Shown here: piece by piece, positions 23,963 to 33,201 of the stretch
Numbering within the stretch: position 1 is the first letter of the stretch
How the letters are laid out: each line of letters starts with the position of its first letter
DNA from: Niastella yeongjuensis
GTDB lineage: Bacteria > Bacteroidota > Bacteroidia > Chitinophagales > Chitinophagaceae
Reading direction: 5' to 3'
DNA length: 64,000 bases
NCBI RefSeq assembly: GCF_900110245.1
Contig: NZ_FOCZ01000002.1
Location: forward strand, 434,001-498,000
The notes under the pieces: generated by a model
Databases searched by the model: none
What the model saw: the letters and a program-made list of their open reading frames with translations, nothing else
What the model was told of the DNA's origin: nothing
Position numbers and translations under genes: made by a program

Positions 23963-25756
23963 TTAAGCTACCGGAGATCCGATCTTTTTCCGTTCACCGA
24001 TCTGTTGCCGCCACATAGCATAATAGAGGCCTTTTTCTTCGATCAGGCTTTCATGGCTGCCCGTTTCTACGATATCGCCTTTTTCGAGCACATAAATGCG
24101 ATCGGCGTGCATGATGGTCGACAACCGGTGCGCGATCATGATCGTGATCTGATTGCGTTTGGAAGAAACATCCTTTATCGTGTTGGTGATCTCTTCTTCA
24201 GTTAATGAATCGAGTGCTGATGTGGCTTCATCAAAGATCAATAACCGTGGTTTGCGCAACAGGGCGCGGGCTATTGAAAGCCGTTGTTTTTCACCGCCAG
24301 ACAGTTTTAAACCGCCTTCACCGATCATGGTATCGAGGCCTTTCTCTGCACGGGCCAGCAAATTCATGCAAGAGGCTTTCTTCAGCACATCCATCAGTTC
24401 CTCCTCTGTAGCGGACGTATTTACAAACAACAGGTTCTCTTTAATAGTACCTGAGAACAATTGCGTATCCTGTGTTACAAACCCGATCTGGTTGCGCAGG
24501 TCTTCGTAGTTGATGTCGTTTTCATCGATGCCATTGTACAGGATGTTTCCCTGTTGCGGGCGGTACAAACCTACCAGTAATTTCATCAGGGTTGTTTTAC
24601 CTGAACCGGAAGGGCCAACAAAGGCAATGGTTTCTCCGGTTTTTACAGCAAAACTGATGTCGTCGATGGCGCGTGACTGGGCGGTTTGGTGTTTAAACCC
24701 AACCTCTTTGAAATCAAGCGTTTGAATATCGCCGAGGTGTTTGGGATGTTCCGGCTGACGCTCGGGCGCTTTTGTCATCAGGTTATGAAAGTTATTCAGG
24801 GAGGCTTCGGCCTCGCGATAACTGATGATGATGTTGCTGATCTCCTGCAAAGGTCCAAATACAAAGAACGAGAAGATCTGCATGGTTACCAGCTGACCTG
24901 CGTTCATCTGATTATGAAAAATGAGGTACATTAAGATAAACAGGATTACCTGACGCAGGGTGTTCACAAAGGTTCCCTGTACAAAGCTGATACTGCGTAC
25001 GCGTTTTACCTTGGTCAGTTCCAGCCCCAGGATCTTGTAGGTGTTTCTATTCAACCGGCTCACTTCCTGGTTGGTAAGCCCCAGGCTTTTTACCAGCTCA
25101 ATATTACGGAGCGATTCGGTGGTAGAACCTGCCAGCGAGGTTGTTTGTGCTACAATGGTCTTTTGAATGCTTTTTATCTTTCTGCTCAACAGGTTGGTGA
25201 TATACGTTAGTAAGCCGATGCCTACCACGTAAGCGATGGCGATGTATGGGCTGATAAAAAAGGATGCGTAAAACATTACGAATACCACGCCTACCAATAC
25301 ACCGAACAGGATGTTGATGAAATAATTCATGAACTTTTCTGTATCGGCCCGCACCTTGGTGAGTACGCTGAGGGTTTCGCCGCTGCGCTGGTCTTCAAAC
25401 TCCTGGTAGGGGAGGCGCATGGCGTGTTTTAACCCATCGGTAAATACTTTGGCGCCAAACTTTTGAACGATCACATTCAGGAAATAGTCCTGGAAGTTTT
25501 TGGCAATCCGGCTTATCATGGCCACGCCTATAGAAGCCAGTAACAACCAAACTACCCCATGATAGGGGGCTGTTGCTGTAAAAAAGGTATAGCCAGGATA
25601 GTCTTTGGGATTTTTTAAATAATTGTTAGCCAGGTTGATCAGGTGACCGAAAATGATCGGATCGAATAAGGAGAACCCGGTATTTACAGCGGCCAGACAA
25701 AGCGTGAGCAAAACCAGCCATCTGTATGGTTTTAAATACGTTAGTAAAATCTTCAT
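23963..25756 (-). CDS. ABC exporter, fused membrane and ATPase domains
   Basis: The 597-residue product (start chosen at MKILLTYLKPYRWL; the longer frame begins with an implausible 43-residue leader) has six membrane helices (about 15-310) and an ATPase domain. Walker A reads GPSGSGKTT, the signature LSGGEKQRLSIARAL, Walker B LLIFDEATSALD, and the switch His lies in MIAHRLST. It is an MsbA/LmrA-type half transporter that would act as a homodimer. Lipid, lipid-linked sugar or drug export are all possible. It lies at the edge of the polysaccharide locus, but a repeat array and terminators separate it. Confidence 0.92.
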   Translation of the reverse strand: MKILLTYLKPYRWLVLLTLCLAAVNTGFSLFDPIIFGHLINLANNYLKNPKDYPGYTFFTATAPYHGVVWLLLASIGVAMISRIAKNFQDYFLNVIVQKFGAKVFTDGLKHAMRLPYQEFEDQRSGETLSVLTKVRADTEKFMNYFINILFGVLVGVVFVMFYASFFISPYIAIAYVVGIGLLTYITNLLSRKIKSIQKTIVAQTTSLAGSTTESLRNIELVKSLGLTNQEVSRLNRNTYKILGLELTKVKRVRSISFVQGTFVNTLRQVILFILMYLIFHNQMNAGQLVTMQIFSFFVFGPLQEISNIIISYREAEASLNNFHNLMTKAPERQPEHPKHLGDIQTLDFKEVGFKHQTAQSRAIDDISFAVKTGETIAFVGPSGSGKTTLMKLLVGLYRPQQGNILYNGIDENDINYEDLRNQIGFVTQDTQLFSGTIKENLLFVNTSATEEELMDVLKKASCMNLLARAEKGLDTMIGEGGLKLSGGEKQRLSIARALLRKPRLLIFDEATSALDSLTEEEITNTIKDVSSKRNQITIMIAHRLSTIMHADRIYVLEKGDIVETGSHESLIEEKGLYYAMWRQQIGERKKIGSPVA

Positions 25757-25889
25757 AATTGCAATTAACAGTTTGTCGATGGGAATGTTTATCCAGGGGC
25801 GACGAATTAATATACAATTTATATAAATCTGCCTGAATGGCCTTGCTGGCGGGAAAGAGTGCAGGTAAAACCGGGAAAAGTGCAATCAG

Positions 25890-25950
25890 TTCCGGGTTTC
25901 AGGTTCCCGTTTCCGGGTTCCTGGTTCCAGGTTTTTTATCCCAGGTCTGA
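25890..25950. repeat. Heptamer repeat GTTCCNG/GTTTCNG
   Basis: Consecutive 7-base units (GTTCCGG, GTTTCAG, GTTCCCG, TTTCCGG, GTTCCTG, GTTCCAG) fill the gap between the ABC transporter gene and the polysaccharide locus. Confidence 0.75.
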
Positions 25951-25984
25951 TTCGCGGTTTCCGGATGTATAAACGATTGGTAAG

Positions 25985-27268
25985 TTATTGCTTTTCAGCA
26001 GACTTCTCCCCAAAGTAAAAAAACAGGGGCAAGAACAGAAAGACCACCAGCCCGTACTGGGTCTCAAAAACTGCTTCCTGAAAAGAATAGGCCAGTACTA
26101 AAAGTACAATTGCCCATAACGTGCGGCTCTTTTGTTGAATAGCCATGGCAATCATGGAAAAACAAATTCCGAAAAAGGTGAGCAATCCGATAATGCCCGT
26201 TTGTAAAAACGACTCCAGCCACTCATTGTGCGTATTGAAGTCCTGGTATCCATGATCGGGGGTGCCTGGCCTGCCGGCATACATATTGGCCTCTACATAC
26301 TTTTGATTTAACAATAGTTGTGCATGGGCAGGTGTTACACCCATAACCCAGGCCCGGTGTTCCTGAGTTATTTCTTTTACAAAACGCCATTGCAGCAGGC
26401 GGAACGCCACACCATTAAAATAGAACCTTGGTTCAAACTTCTTTTGCTCCATAACATGCATGTTGCTGTGCATGATGTCGTTGAAGCGGTAACTAATGGG
26501 GTTTTTTGTGAACAGGATCAGGCTGCTGATGGTGATGCCTGCAACGGCTACTGCCGTAATTGCCCATCGGGTCTTTACATTTTTTCTTCCCTCGATAATG
26601 GCATAATAAACAAGACTGCACAGCATAAAACAGATCACCAGTTTTGACGATAACAAAAACAGGGCGCCAATCAAAAATGCCAGCAGCGAAAAATGTATTG
26701 CCTTATTCACTACGTATCGTCCCAGCGTTATTTCCTGCAACAGAAAGATCAACCCGGCATACACAAGTATTGAAAACTGAATGGCATGATGTCCGAGGTC
26801 GAGCAATAGTTCGTGATAAAAGAAAATATAGACAGGTGCCTGATGGTAGTGGTATTTAATGAAGCTAATGCCCAAACACCAGGTAAGTATTATAACCAGC
26901 ATAAAAACATAGGGCTTCATCAATGCATGAAACCTGTCCTTATTTAAATACCGGCAGCTGAAGAAACAAAGTGGAATAAACAACAGGGCGCTTTTTACCT
27001 CTATATGCCGCCAGCTTTGGGCAATATTGTCAGTATAAGCGATGGGAATTATTTGCAGTAAAAAGAACAGGCTGCAAAAAAACATGTACAGGTTGCACAA
27101 TGATTTATTGAACCAGGCGCCGGTAGTGGTTTTGTTATAGATAAAAGATGTAACGACTATCAATCCAATAGCAATACTGCTATAAGCCCTGAAGGCCGCT
27201 ACGGCAGTCAACAGGAAGCCCAGGAAAAAGAAGTAAAGAAGATTATTGATCAGGTTGTTTTTGGGCAT
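25985..27268 (-). CDS. O-antigen ligase/polymerase family membrane protein
   Basis: The 427-residue product (start at MPKNNLINN, 4 bases after the upstream gene's stop) is polytopic, with about 11-12 membrane helices and a large loop (about 280-350) followed by THNEWLESFLQTGIIGLLTF. The HNE-W/F-L-E pattern after the loop is characteristic of Wzy_C/WaaL proteins, which either polymerise undecaprenyl-linked repeats or attach glycan to a lipid acceptor. It is translationally close to the Wzz-like gene, so it may be the matching polymerase. Which of the two activities it has cannot be told from sequence. Confidence 0.85.
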   Translation of the reverse strand: MPKNNLINNLLYFFFLGFLLTAVAAFRAYSSIAIGLIVVTSFIYNKTTTGAWFNKSLCNLYMFFCSLFFLLQIIPIAYTDNIAQSWRHIEVKSALLFIPLCFFSCRYLNKDRFHALMKPYVFMLVIILTWCLGISFIKYHYHQAPVYIFFYHELLLDLGHHAIQFSILVYAGLIFLLQEITLGRYVVNKAIHFSLLAFLIGALFLLSSKLVICFMLCSLVYYAIIEGRKNVKTRWAITAVAVAGITISSLILFTKNPISYRFNDIMHSNMHVMEQKKFEPRFYFNGVAFRLLQWRFVKEITQEHRAWVMGVTPAHAQLLLNQKYVEANMYAGRPGTPDHGYQDFNTHNEWLESFLQTGIIGLLTFFGICFSMIAMAIQQKSRTLWAIVLLVLAYSFQEAVFETQYGLVVFLFLPLFFYFGEKSAEKQ

Positions 27269-27272
27269 CAGT

Positions 27273-28109
27273 TTAAATCGACATTTTTCTTCTGTAATGT
27301 AAATAAAAACTGATACACATGCCCAGGAACAAACCGCCAAAAAGCCCCACCGCCAGTTGTTTTAATAATACCGGGAAAGTTGGGTTAAGTGGCGTATAAA
27401 AATTTTGTAACACATTCACGGCCGATAAAAAGGAAAGTTCTTCTTCATAGTTGAATTTTTTTTCCTGTAACTCGGCTATTTGTGCGCTGATGTCAGAAAC
27501 GTTCAACAACACCCGGTTGCCTGTATTGCCCGGTTGGCGTAAACTGGTTTCAATAATACCATGCAACTTATTCAGTCGGGCAATTTCCTGTTCTACGGTT
27601 TGGGTCATGGCGCCAAGGATCTTTCTGCGGCTGGCCAGCTTTTCTTTAATGTATTCACTGTTTTCCAATGCGTACAGGATTCCCTTTTGTAAGGGTTGTA
27701 AAACGGCCGTATCGCGTACGACAACATTAACTGTAAAGGCGGTAAAATTCTTGGGCGCAAAGCTTTTTTGTAATTCTTCGGCTGTAACTCTTTCTACCTT
27801 TCTTAACAGGGTAAGGTCCATGTTAAACTGTTTGGCCAGTATGGGCCGTTCCTTTTTTTGGATCAATTCGCACCAGTTATTGATCACCGCCATTTGTTCG
27901 GGCTCAGTTAAAATGGTGGGTTGCAGTACCAATGAAGAGGTATACAGATTGGGTGTTTTCATGAATCGGACAAACCCCGCCAGTAAGCCGGCTAAGGCAA
28001 CTAGGAGTAATAATTTTCCGTACTGCCTCAAAAATGAAGTCGCCGGTTTAAACAGTGCCGATAAATCCAGTTCGTCTGCAGGGGTGGGTATTAATTTAAC
28101 CTGTTTCAT
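27273..28109 (-). CDS. Wzz-type polysaccharide chain-length regulator
   Basis: The 278-residue product has membrane helices near both ends (about 34-50 and 247-267) and a periplasmic alpha-helical domain between them, the layout of polysaccharide co-polymerases (Wzz/GumC N-terminal type). No tyrosine-kinase domain is attached. The central segment (about 165-235) is helical and coiled. It starts 84 bases from the divergent flippase gene and is followed at once by a polymerase/ligase gene, which fits control of chain length in a Wzx/Wzy pathway. Confidence 0.82.
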   Translation of the reverse strand: MKQVKLIPTPADELDLSALFKPATSFLRQYGKLLLLVALAGLLAGFVRFMKTPNLYTSSLVLQPTILTEPEQMAVINNWCELIQKKERPILAKQFNMDLTLLRKVERVTAEELQKSFAPKNFTAFTVNVVVRDTAVLQPLQKGILYALENSEYIKEKLASRRKILGAMTQTVEQEIARLNKLHGIIETSLRQPGNTGNRVLLNVSDISAQIAELQEKKFNYEEELSFLSAVNVLQNFYTPLNPTFPVLLKQLAVGLFGGLFLGMCISFYLHYRRKMSI

Positions 28110-28193
28110 GATTCACCAATACGAAAAATTATATATAGGGGTTGCGTTAATTGTTATAATTTGACATTTAGTATTTTCTGAATTAAATCATAT

Positions 28194-29465
28194 ATGGAGG
28201 AAATCCGCAGCAGACGCAGCCGTATTTTTTCGAATTTTATGGCCCTGGGCATTTTGCAGGGAACCAATTTTTTGCTTCCGGTGCTGGTAATGCCTTTTGT
28301 GATTAACCGCATAGGCGCCGATGGATATGGCATTGTTGCGGTGGCCCAGGTAGTGCTGCTTATTTTTTGTACGGTTTCTGATTATGGATTTAATTTAACC
28401 GCCACCCGCGCTCTTGCACTGCACCGGGATGATGCTACAAAAAACAGCCGGCTTTTCTTTACCGTACTGGCGGCCAAAATGGTGATCTGCGGGGTGTTAT
28501 TCGTAGTATTATTATTGCTTGTTACCCTTGTTCCCTTTTTTAAGCAACATTTTCAATTATACCTGTTTGGTTTTACCTGGGTACTGGGGCAATCGTTGTT
28601 GGTAAGCTGGTTTTTTCAGGGCGTGGAAAAAATGAAATACATTACTATTTACACGTTGCTGGCCCGTTTGCTGTTTGTAGCACTGGTTTTTGCATTCATC
28701 CGCCAACGGGCAGATCACCGGTTCTTTATTTTGTTTATGGGTGCCGGCAGTCTGGTGGCAGGAATTGCCAGCATATTTCAGGCTATCAGGCTTTGTAAAT
28801 TACCCATAGTACGGCCTTTGTGGCGTGATGTTGTTCAGGAATTGAAAGAAGGATGGCCTGTAATGCTTTCCAACATTTCTATAAATACCTTTCTAAGCAT
28901 AAACGTGTTTATATTACGGCTGTTCACCAATGACCTGGTTGCAGGTTATTACAGCGTAGCAGAGAAAATATTCCTCGCTACCCGGCAGGTGCCGGTCATG
29001 TTCTCTCAGGTTATATACCCACCCCTTTGCCAGCTGCTGCAAAAGGGAAAGACGGCGACCCGTCCTTTTTTCAGATCGGTGTACGTGCCTTTTTTATTAC
29101 TGGTATTTACAGGTTGTGTGTTGTTGTTTAGCTTTTCATCTATTATTATTTCCTTCTTTTTAGGGGCTAAAAGCGGCAATGCAGTGTTGCTGCTGCGGTT
29201 GTTTTGCCTTGGGCCTGTTATTGTTTGTTTGCATGTTCCGGCCAGTCAGTTATTGATGGCTGCCGATCATAAAAAAAGTTACCTGCGTGTGTTAACGGGG
29301 GGAACGGTATTGAATGTTATCTGTAACCTGTTGCTGGTGCCGGTATGGGGTTCTGTGGGTACCGTCATCAGTGTGTTACTGACCGAATTGTTTATAACGG
29401 CGGGCTTTAACCGGGAGCTATTTAAAAATAAACTGGCCGGCTATCTCAGTGCCAGGGTACATTAA
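28194..29465 (+). CDS. Polysaccharide flippase (Wzx-type)
   Basis: The 423-residue product is a polytopic MOP-superfamily protein with about 12 membrane helices. The opening SNFMALGILQGTNFLLPVLVMPFVINRIGADGYGIVAVAQ is split over the first two helices and is typical of the Polysacc_synt family. It would flip undecaprenyl-linked oligosaccharide across the inner membrane. The gene diverges from the Wzz-like gene and is followed closely by a Wzy-like polymerase gene. Confidence 0.93.
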   Translation: MEEIRSRRSRIFSNFMALGILQGTNFLLPVLVMPFVINRIGADGYGIVAVAQVVLLIFCTVSDYGFNLTATRALALHRDDATKNSRLFFTVLAAKMVICGVLFVVLLLLVTLVPFFKQHFQLYLFGFTWVLGQSLLVSWFFQGVEKMKYITIYTLLARLLFVALVFAFIRQRADHRFFILFMGAGSLVAGIASIFQAIRLCKLPIVRPLWRDVVQELKEGWPVMLSNISINTFLSINVFILRLFTNDLVAGYYSVAEKIFLATRQVPVMFSQVIYPPLCQLLQKGKTATRPFFRSVYVPFLLLVFTGCVLLFSFSSIIISFFLGAKSGNAVLLLRLFCLGPVIVCLHVPASQLLMAADHKKSYLRVLTGGTVLNVICNLLLVPVWGSVGTVISVLLTELFITAGFNRELFKNKLAGYLSARVH

Positions 29466-29481
29466 ACCTATACTACAACGC

Positions 29482-30681
29482 ATGCGGATCAATAAATTCT
29501 TTCCCGTTGTTTTTATTTACTTTTTTATTAATTCATGGGGGCTGCCTTTTGGGTTAACCTACACGGCGTTGTTAAGTCCGCTTTTGTATATATGGATGAT
29601 AATAACCCGTAAACGGGAAGTGTTATGGCCATTCCTGCTGGTTATGCTGCCGGTTGTACTGATCCACCTGGCTATTGGCGTTGATGCGAACAGCTATTTT
29701 GTTTCCCTGCTTAACATGACCCTGGTTTATATTTTTTGCCAGGCTGTTTATACTTTTCTTATCAGATGCGAACAGCCCGGCAAAATATTTCACCACCTGC
29801 TGGTTATAAATTTTATATGTTGCCTGATAGCCATTCCTTTGTTGTTTACGCCCCTCTATGATCTTTTCTGGATGAAACAATTCCTTACTACGGGGGTGAC
29901 TGATTTCAGGCGGTTGAGCCTGCTAACCTATGAGCCTTCCTATTATGCATTGTTGTTTACGCCCCTCTTTTTCTTCTTTCTGTTGCAGTTGCTTTTTTTC
30001 AGAAATACCATCAATGCGTGGTTGTTGCTGGTAATGTTGTTGCTGCCACTGGTCTTGTCATTTTCGTTAGGTGTGATCAGCGCCATTGCTATAGCGGTTG
30101 TGATAACTTTTGTATCGTACTATAAAAAGTTTCTGCATAACAAACGGGTAATAAGTCTGCTTGGGCTTATAGGTATAGTGATCCTGAGTGCCCTGGCTGT
30201 TGGCTTTATTTTCTTTCCCGATAATATTCTTTTTGTTCGCCTCGATAATGTGGTTTCCGGTAAAGACCCATCGGGTAAGGGCAGAACCTTTGATGCTTTT
30301 TGGCTGGCAGATCAACTGCTGGCAAAGAAAAGTTATTTGTGGGGTATTGGCCCGGGGCAAATAAAAATACTGGGATTTGAGCTGATCCGTGATTTTTATG
30401 GGTATGGAACCGATACCGCGCGCGTAGCCATTCCCAATGCAGCCGCTGAAACCCTGGCCATTTTCGGCTGGATTGGATTGTCGGTACGCATATTGGCGGA
30501 ATGTATATTGTTTGTATATACCAAAGTATGGTGTAACTATTACCGGCTGTTGTTGTTCGTGTTTGTGTTTATTTACCAGTTCACCGGTAGTTTTATTACC
30601 AATATAGCAGAATACGTTATCTGGATAATGGCGTTTACTGCCGTGTTTCCTGAATATGATGTTATTAAAGAGAATGAATAA
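29482..30681 (+). CDS. O-antigen polymerase-like membrane protein (Wzy-type)
   Basis: The 399-residue product (start at MRINKFFPVV, 16 bases after the flippase stop; an ATG overlapping the flippase at 29449 is possible) has about 11 membrane helices and a periplasmic loop (about 255-300) with SGKGRTFDAFWLADQLLAKKS and a later GIGPGQIK. Such sequences diverge strongly, so assignment rests on topology and position behind wzx. It probably polymerises the repeat units delivered by the flippase. Confidence 0.8.
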   Translation: MRINKFFPVVFIYFFINSWGLPFGLTYTALLSPLLYIWMIITRKREVLWPFLLVMLPVVLIHLAIGVDANSYFVSLLNMTLVYIFCQAVYTFLIRCEQPGKIFHHLLVINFICCLIAIPLLFTPLYDLFWMKQFLTTGVTDFRRLSLLTYEPSYYALLFTPLFFFFLLQLLFFRNTINAWLLLVMLLLPLVLSFSLGVISAIAIAVVITFVSYYKKFLHNKRVISLLGLIGIVILSALAVGFIFFPDNILFVRLDNVVSGKDPSGKGRTFDAFWLADQLLAKKSYLWGIGPGQIKILGFELIRDFYGYGTDTARVAIPNAAAETLAIFGWIGLSVRILAECILFVYTKVWCNYYRLLLFVFVFIYQFTGSFITNIAEYVIWIMAFTAVFPEYDVIKENE

Positions 30682-30699
30682 TGAATATAGGAAGGAGTT

Positions 30700-30794
30700 A
30701 CGGATTGCAGGCTTCATGTTGCAGGGAAGACAATTGCAGATCCGGAAAATTTGATTTTCAGGGCTCCCTGAAACCTGGAACCTGGAACCGGACC
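30700..30794. repeat. Heptamer-type repeats after the polymerase gene
   Basis: CCTGAAA, CCTGGAA, CCTGGAA units (30769-30789) and more diverged TTGCAGG-type units (30706-30750) occupy the convergent gap between the Wzy-like gene and the GT4 gene. Confidence 0.6.
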
Positions 30795-31955
30795 TTAGTA
30801 CCGCGAACCCTCTACTTTAATAGGTGCATCTCTTTTCAACTCCCTACTAACTTTTTCCCGTACACAGCGTTTTAAAAAGCTTTCGTATTTGCTGATCACG
30901 TTGTTCCAGTTAAACTGTTCCTGTATTTTTTTTAGGTTATTATTGATCATGGCTGCTTCACGGCCGTTGCGACAGGTGTTTTCAATAACTTCTTTTACTT
31001 CGTGGTAAGAAGAAAAATAATAAGCATCCTGTTGTAATACCGCACGATTGAACAGGTTGTCGTGCGCTGCAATCAATGAGCGGCTGGCCATGGCTTCGAG
31101 CAGGGAAGGGTTGGTTCCACCCACACTATGGCCATGAAAATACAGGGTAGAATAAAATTTGAGCGAGTGTATTTTTTGCGGGTCGTTATAAATGCCACCA
31201 GTGAATACGATCCGGGGATCGTGTTTGAATTTTTGTACCAGGTGCCGGCCAAGCTTGTTGTTGACCGAACCGATCACCAGGAATTTATGTTGGCTGTTGC
31301 TGGTGTGAAAGCCATCAAGGATCATTTCGACATTGTTCTCTGCGGCCATACGGGCCATCAACAAAAAGTATGAATGTTTTTTTACACCAAACTCCTGCAG
31401 CAGGCTTTCTTCTTCATTATAATGTACTTCGGCGCCATAAGGAATGTGTTCACTTGCGATGGCGTATTTATTTTTGAGGTAAGATTGAATAACCACTGAA
31501 TCGGCAATATGATAATGGCTGAACCGCACGGCCAGTTTTTCGGCCAGTAATAAAAATTTCTGTACTGGTTTGGAGTATTTGGTGCGTTTCCATTCAAGCC
31601 CATCCATATTGAAGATGAGTGTACTTTGTTGGGGGTAGAACCAACCCCAGGCTGAACTGCTGGTAAAACCCAGCATCAGGATCACATCGAAGTTCCTGCG
31701 CCGGGCATCGATGATGCAGTTGAAATCGTATATGAATTGTCCGAAACTTCCCAGCTTGTGCTCGGGATCGTAGCAATGGATCAACTGTACGTTTTTCCAG
31801 GTGCGTTCTGTATGGGGATGATTGTGAGAGTTGTAGACAAACACCTCATGTCCTTTCTCCACCAGCCCGGTTGACAGGTATTCTGCGAATTGTTCAAACC
31901 CGCCGTAATTATTGGGAATGCCCCTGGTACCTAATATGCCTATCCGTAATGTCAT
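30795..31955 (-). CDS. GT4 glycosyltransferase with DUF1972 N-terminal domain
   Basis: The 386-residue product has the DUF1972 opening IGILGTRGIPNNYGGFEQFAEYLS (in two halves, about residues 4-28) and a GT-B C-terminal domain with FHGHSVGGTNPSLLEAMAS, the nucleotide-sugar binding E-x7-E-like region. This subfamily includes known rhamnosyltransferases of capsule loci, but the donor sugar here is not predictable. It overlaps the upstream GT4 gene by 4 bases (ATGA), showing translational coupling. It is cytoplasmic and works on lipid-linked intermediates. Confidence 0.9.
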   Translation of the reverse strand: MTLRIGILGTRGIPNNYGGFEQFAEYLSTGLVEKGHEVFVYNSHNHPHTERTWKNVQLIHCYDPEHKLGSFGQFIYDFNCIIDARRRNFDVILMLGFTSSSAWGWFYPQQSTLIFNMDGLEWKRTKYSKPVQKFLLLAEKLAVRFSHYHIADSVVIQSYLKNKYAIASEHIPYGAEVHYNEEESLLQEFGVKKHSYFLLMARMAAENNVEMILDGFHTSNSQHKFLVIGSVNNKLGRHLVQKFKHDPRIVFTGGIYNDPQKIHSLKFYSTLYFHGHSVGGTNPSLLEAMASRSLIAAHDNLFNRAVLQQDAYYFSSYHEVKEVIENTCRNGREAAMINNNLKKIQEQFNWNNVISKYESFLKRCVREKVSRELKRDAPIKVEGSRY

Positions 31956-33031
31956 TGTTGTAATACTTGTTTATAAGCGGCAGCTGTTTTACTGGCGGCT
32001 TGCTGCCAGGTATACTGTTCAAATATTTTTTTTCTGAGCGTGTCGGTGCCGGTTGTGCTGGCTGCTTTTTCTACGGCTGCCAGCATGCTTTGCGGAGAGG
32101 CCGGATCGCAATAGGCGGCTTCATTCCCGAAATATTCACGGGTATAGCCTTTGTCGGTGATCACAACCTGGCAACCCATAGCGGCTGCTTCAAGGGTCGA
32201 GAGCCCGCAGGTTTCGAACCAGCTGGGCAGTATGTGTATGGCCGCTTTTTGATACCAGTTGGCCAGTGCTTCCTGTGGCAACTGGTTTATAAAGGAAATA
32301 TTAGCCGCTGCCTGTTTGCGGCAGGCAGAATAATAATTGAGCTGGTTAGGGGCCGGGTTACCAATGACCACCAAACGATACCTGGTATTGTTCAACGCTT
32401 TTATCAGGTTCAACTGGTTTTTGAGGCCCTCGATCCTTGCCACGCACAAAACAAGGCCCGGGTCTTTAGGTAAACTGTTGTTCCAGGTAAATAAGGATGG
32501 GTCAATACCATTGGGAATAAGGGTATAACCGGGTAATGGGGCACCATATTCAGCCAGCTGATCATACTCCATTTTAGAGTTGGGCAATATGTGCGCTGCC
32601 TGTTGCAGTATTTTCTTTATGCTTCGTTTATGCCCTTGCCATAAATAAGATGATGTGGCCAGTATATCATTGCCCTGTACCCAGCGGGCGATCGTTTTTA
32701 TGTATTCTATGCGGTTTGGGGATAAAAAGCGGAACAGATGGCCCGCCAGGCCTTTCCGGTATACCTGATCGTATTCATGATAATTTACCAGGTTAGGCGA
32801 TACCACAAATGGTTTGTTCGACTGGTTGATATGGGATACAATATCAGCCGGCCGCACGATATTAAAAAAATGCAGCAGGTCGTACTGTTCGTATTGAACA
32901 GGTTGATTGGTTAACTTAATGTCCACATCAATTCCCAGCCCTTTTAACTGTTGGGCCGTATTGATGATTTGAAAGGTATCTCCCCCCTTTACCGTATATA
33001 ATGTTGATCTGGTGATGACTGCGACTTTCAT
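31952..33031 (-). CDS. GT4 family glycosyltransferase
   Basis: The 359-residue product is a GT-B enzyme. The N-terminal half shows VKGGDTFQIINTAQQLKGLG (acceptor side), the C-terminal half LVLCVARIEGLKNQ and SWFETCGLSTLEAAAMGCQVV with the catalytic E-x7-E pattern. It retains the donor-sugar configuration by family rule; the sugar is unknown. It is the first gene of a two-gene unit with the DUF1972-type enzyme. Confidence 0.92.
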   Translation of the reverse strand: MKVAVITRSTLYTVKGGDTFQIINTAQQLKGLGIDVDIKLTNQPVQYEQYDLLHFFNIVRPADIVSHINQSNKPFVVSPNLVNYHEYDQVYRKGLAGHLFRFLSPNRIEYIKTIARWVQGNDILATSSYLWQGHKRSIKKILQQAAHILPNSKMEYDQLAEYGAPLPGYTLIPNGIDPSLFTWNNSLPKDPGLVLCVARIEGLKNQLNLIKALNNTRYRLVVIGNPAPNQLNYYSACRKQAAANISFINQLPQEALANWYQKAAIHILPSWFETCGLSTLEAAAMGCQVVITDKGYTREYFGNEAAYCDPASPQSMLAAVEKAASTTGTDTLRKKIFEQYTWQQAASKTAAAYKQVLQQ

Positions 33032-33172
33032 GATACCCTTTCCTTATTATTCGTAGCAAAATGCCCGGCAGTTGCCTTTGATTATTTTTATTTTGGCTGT
33101 GATAGGGTGCAACAAGGGCATAATGAATTCGTTAAAAGCGCGACTATTATTCTGTAAGTAACCGGGTAACTG

Positions 33173-33181
33173 TATTTTTGC
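33173..33181 (+). promoter_or_regulatory. Candidate promoter of the plus-strand ligase/polymerase gene
   Basis: TATTTTTGC matches TAnnTTTGC exactly; TCTG (33151-33154) lies 18 bases upstream as a one-mismatch -33 box. The ATG follows 20 bases after. Confidence 0.6.
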
Positions 33182-33201
33182 CCCTAAAGTAGATATCCTA
33201 T

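Noticed and set aside
30067-30717. A 216-codon minus-strand ORF opposite the Wzy-like gene
   Set aside because: Composition is Gln-, Asn- and Tyr-rich with no recognisable domain, and the plus-strand frame has clear membrane helices and position in the operon.
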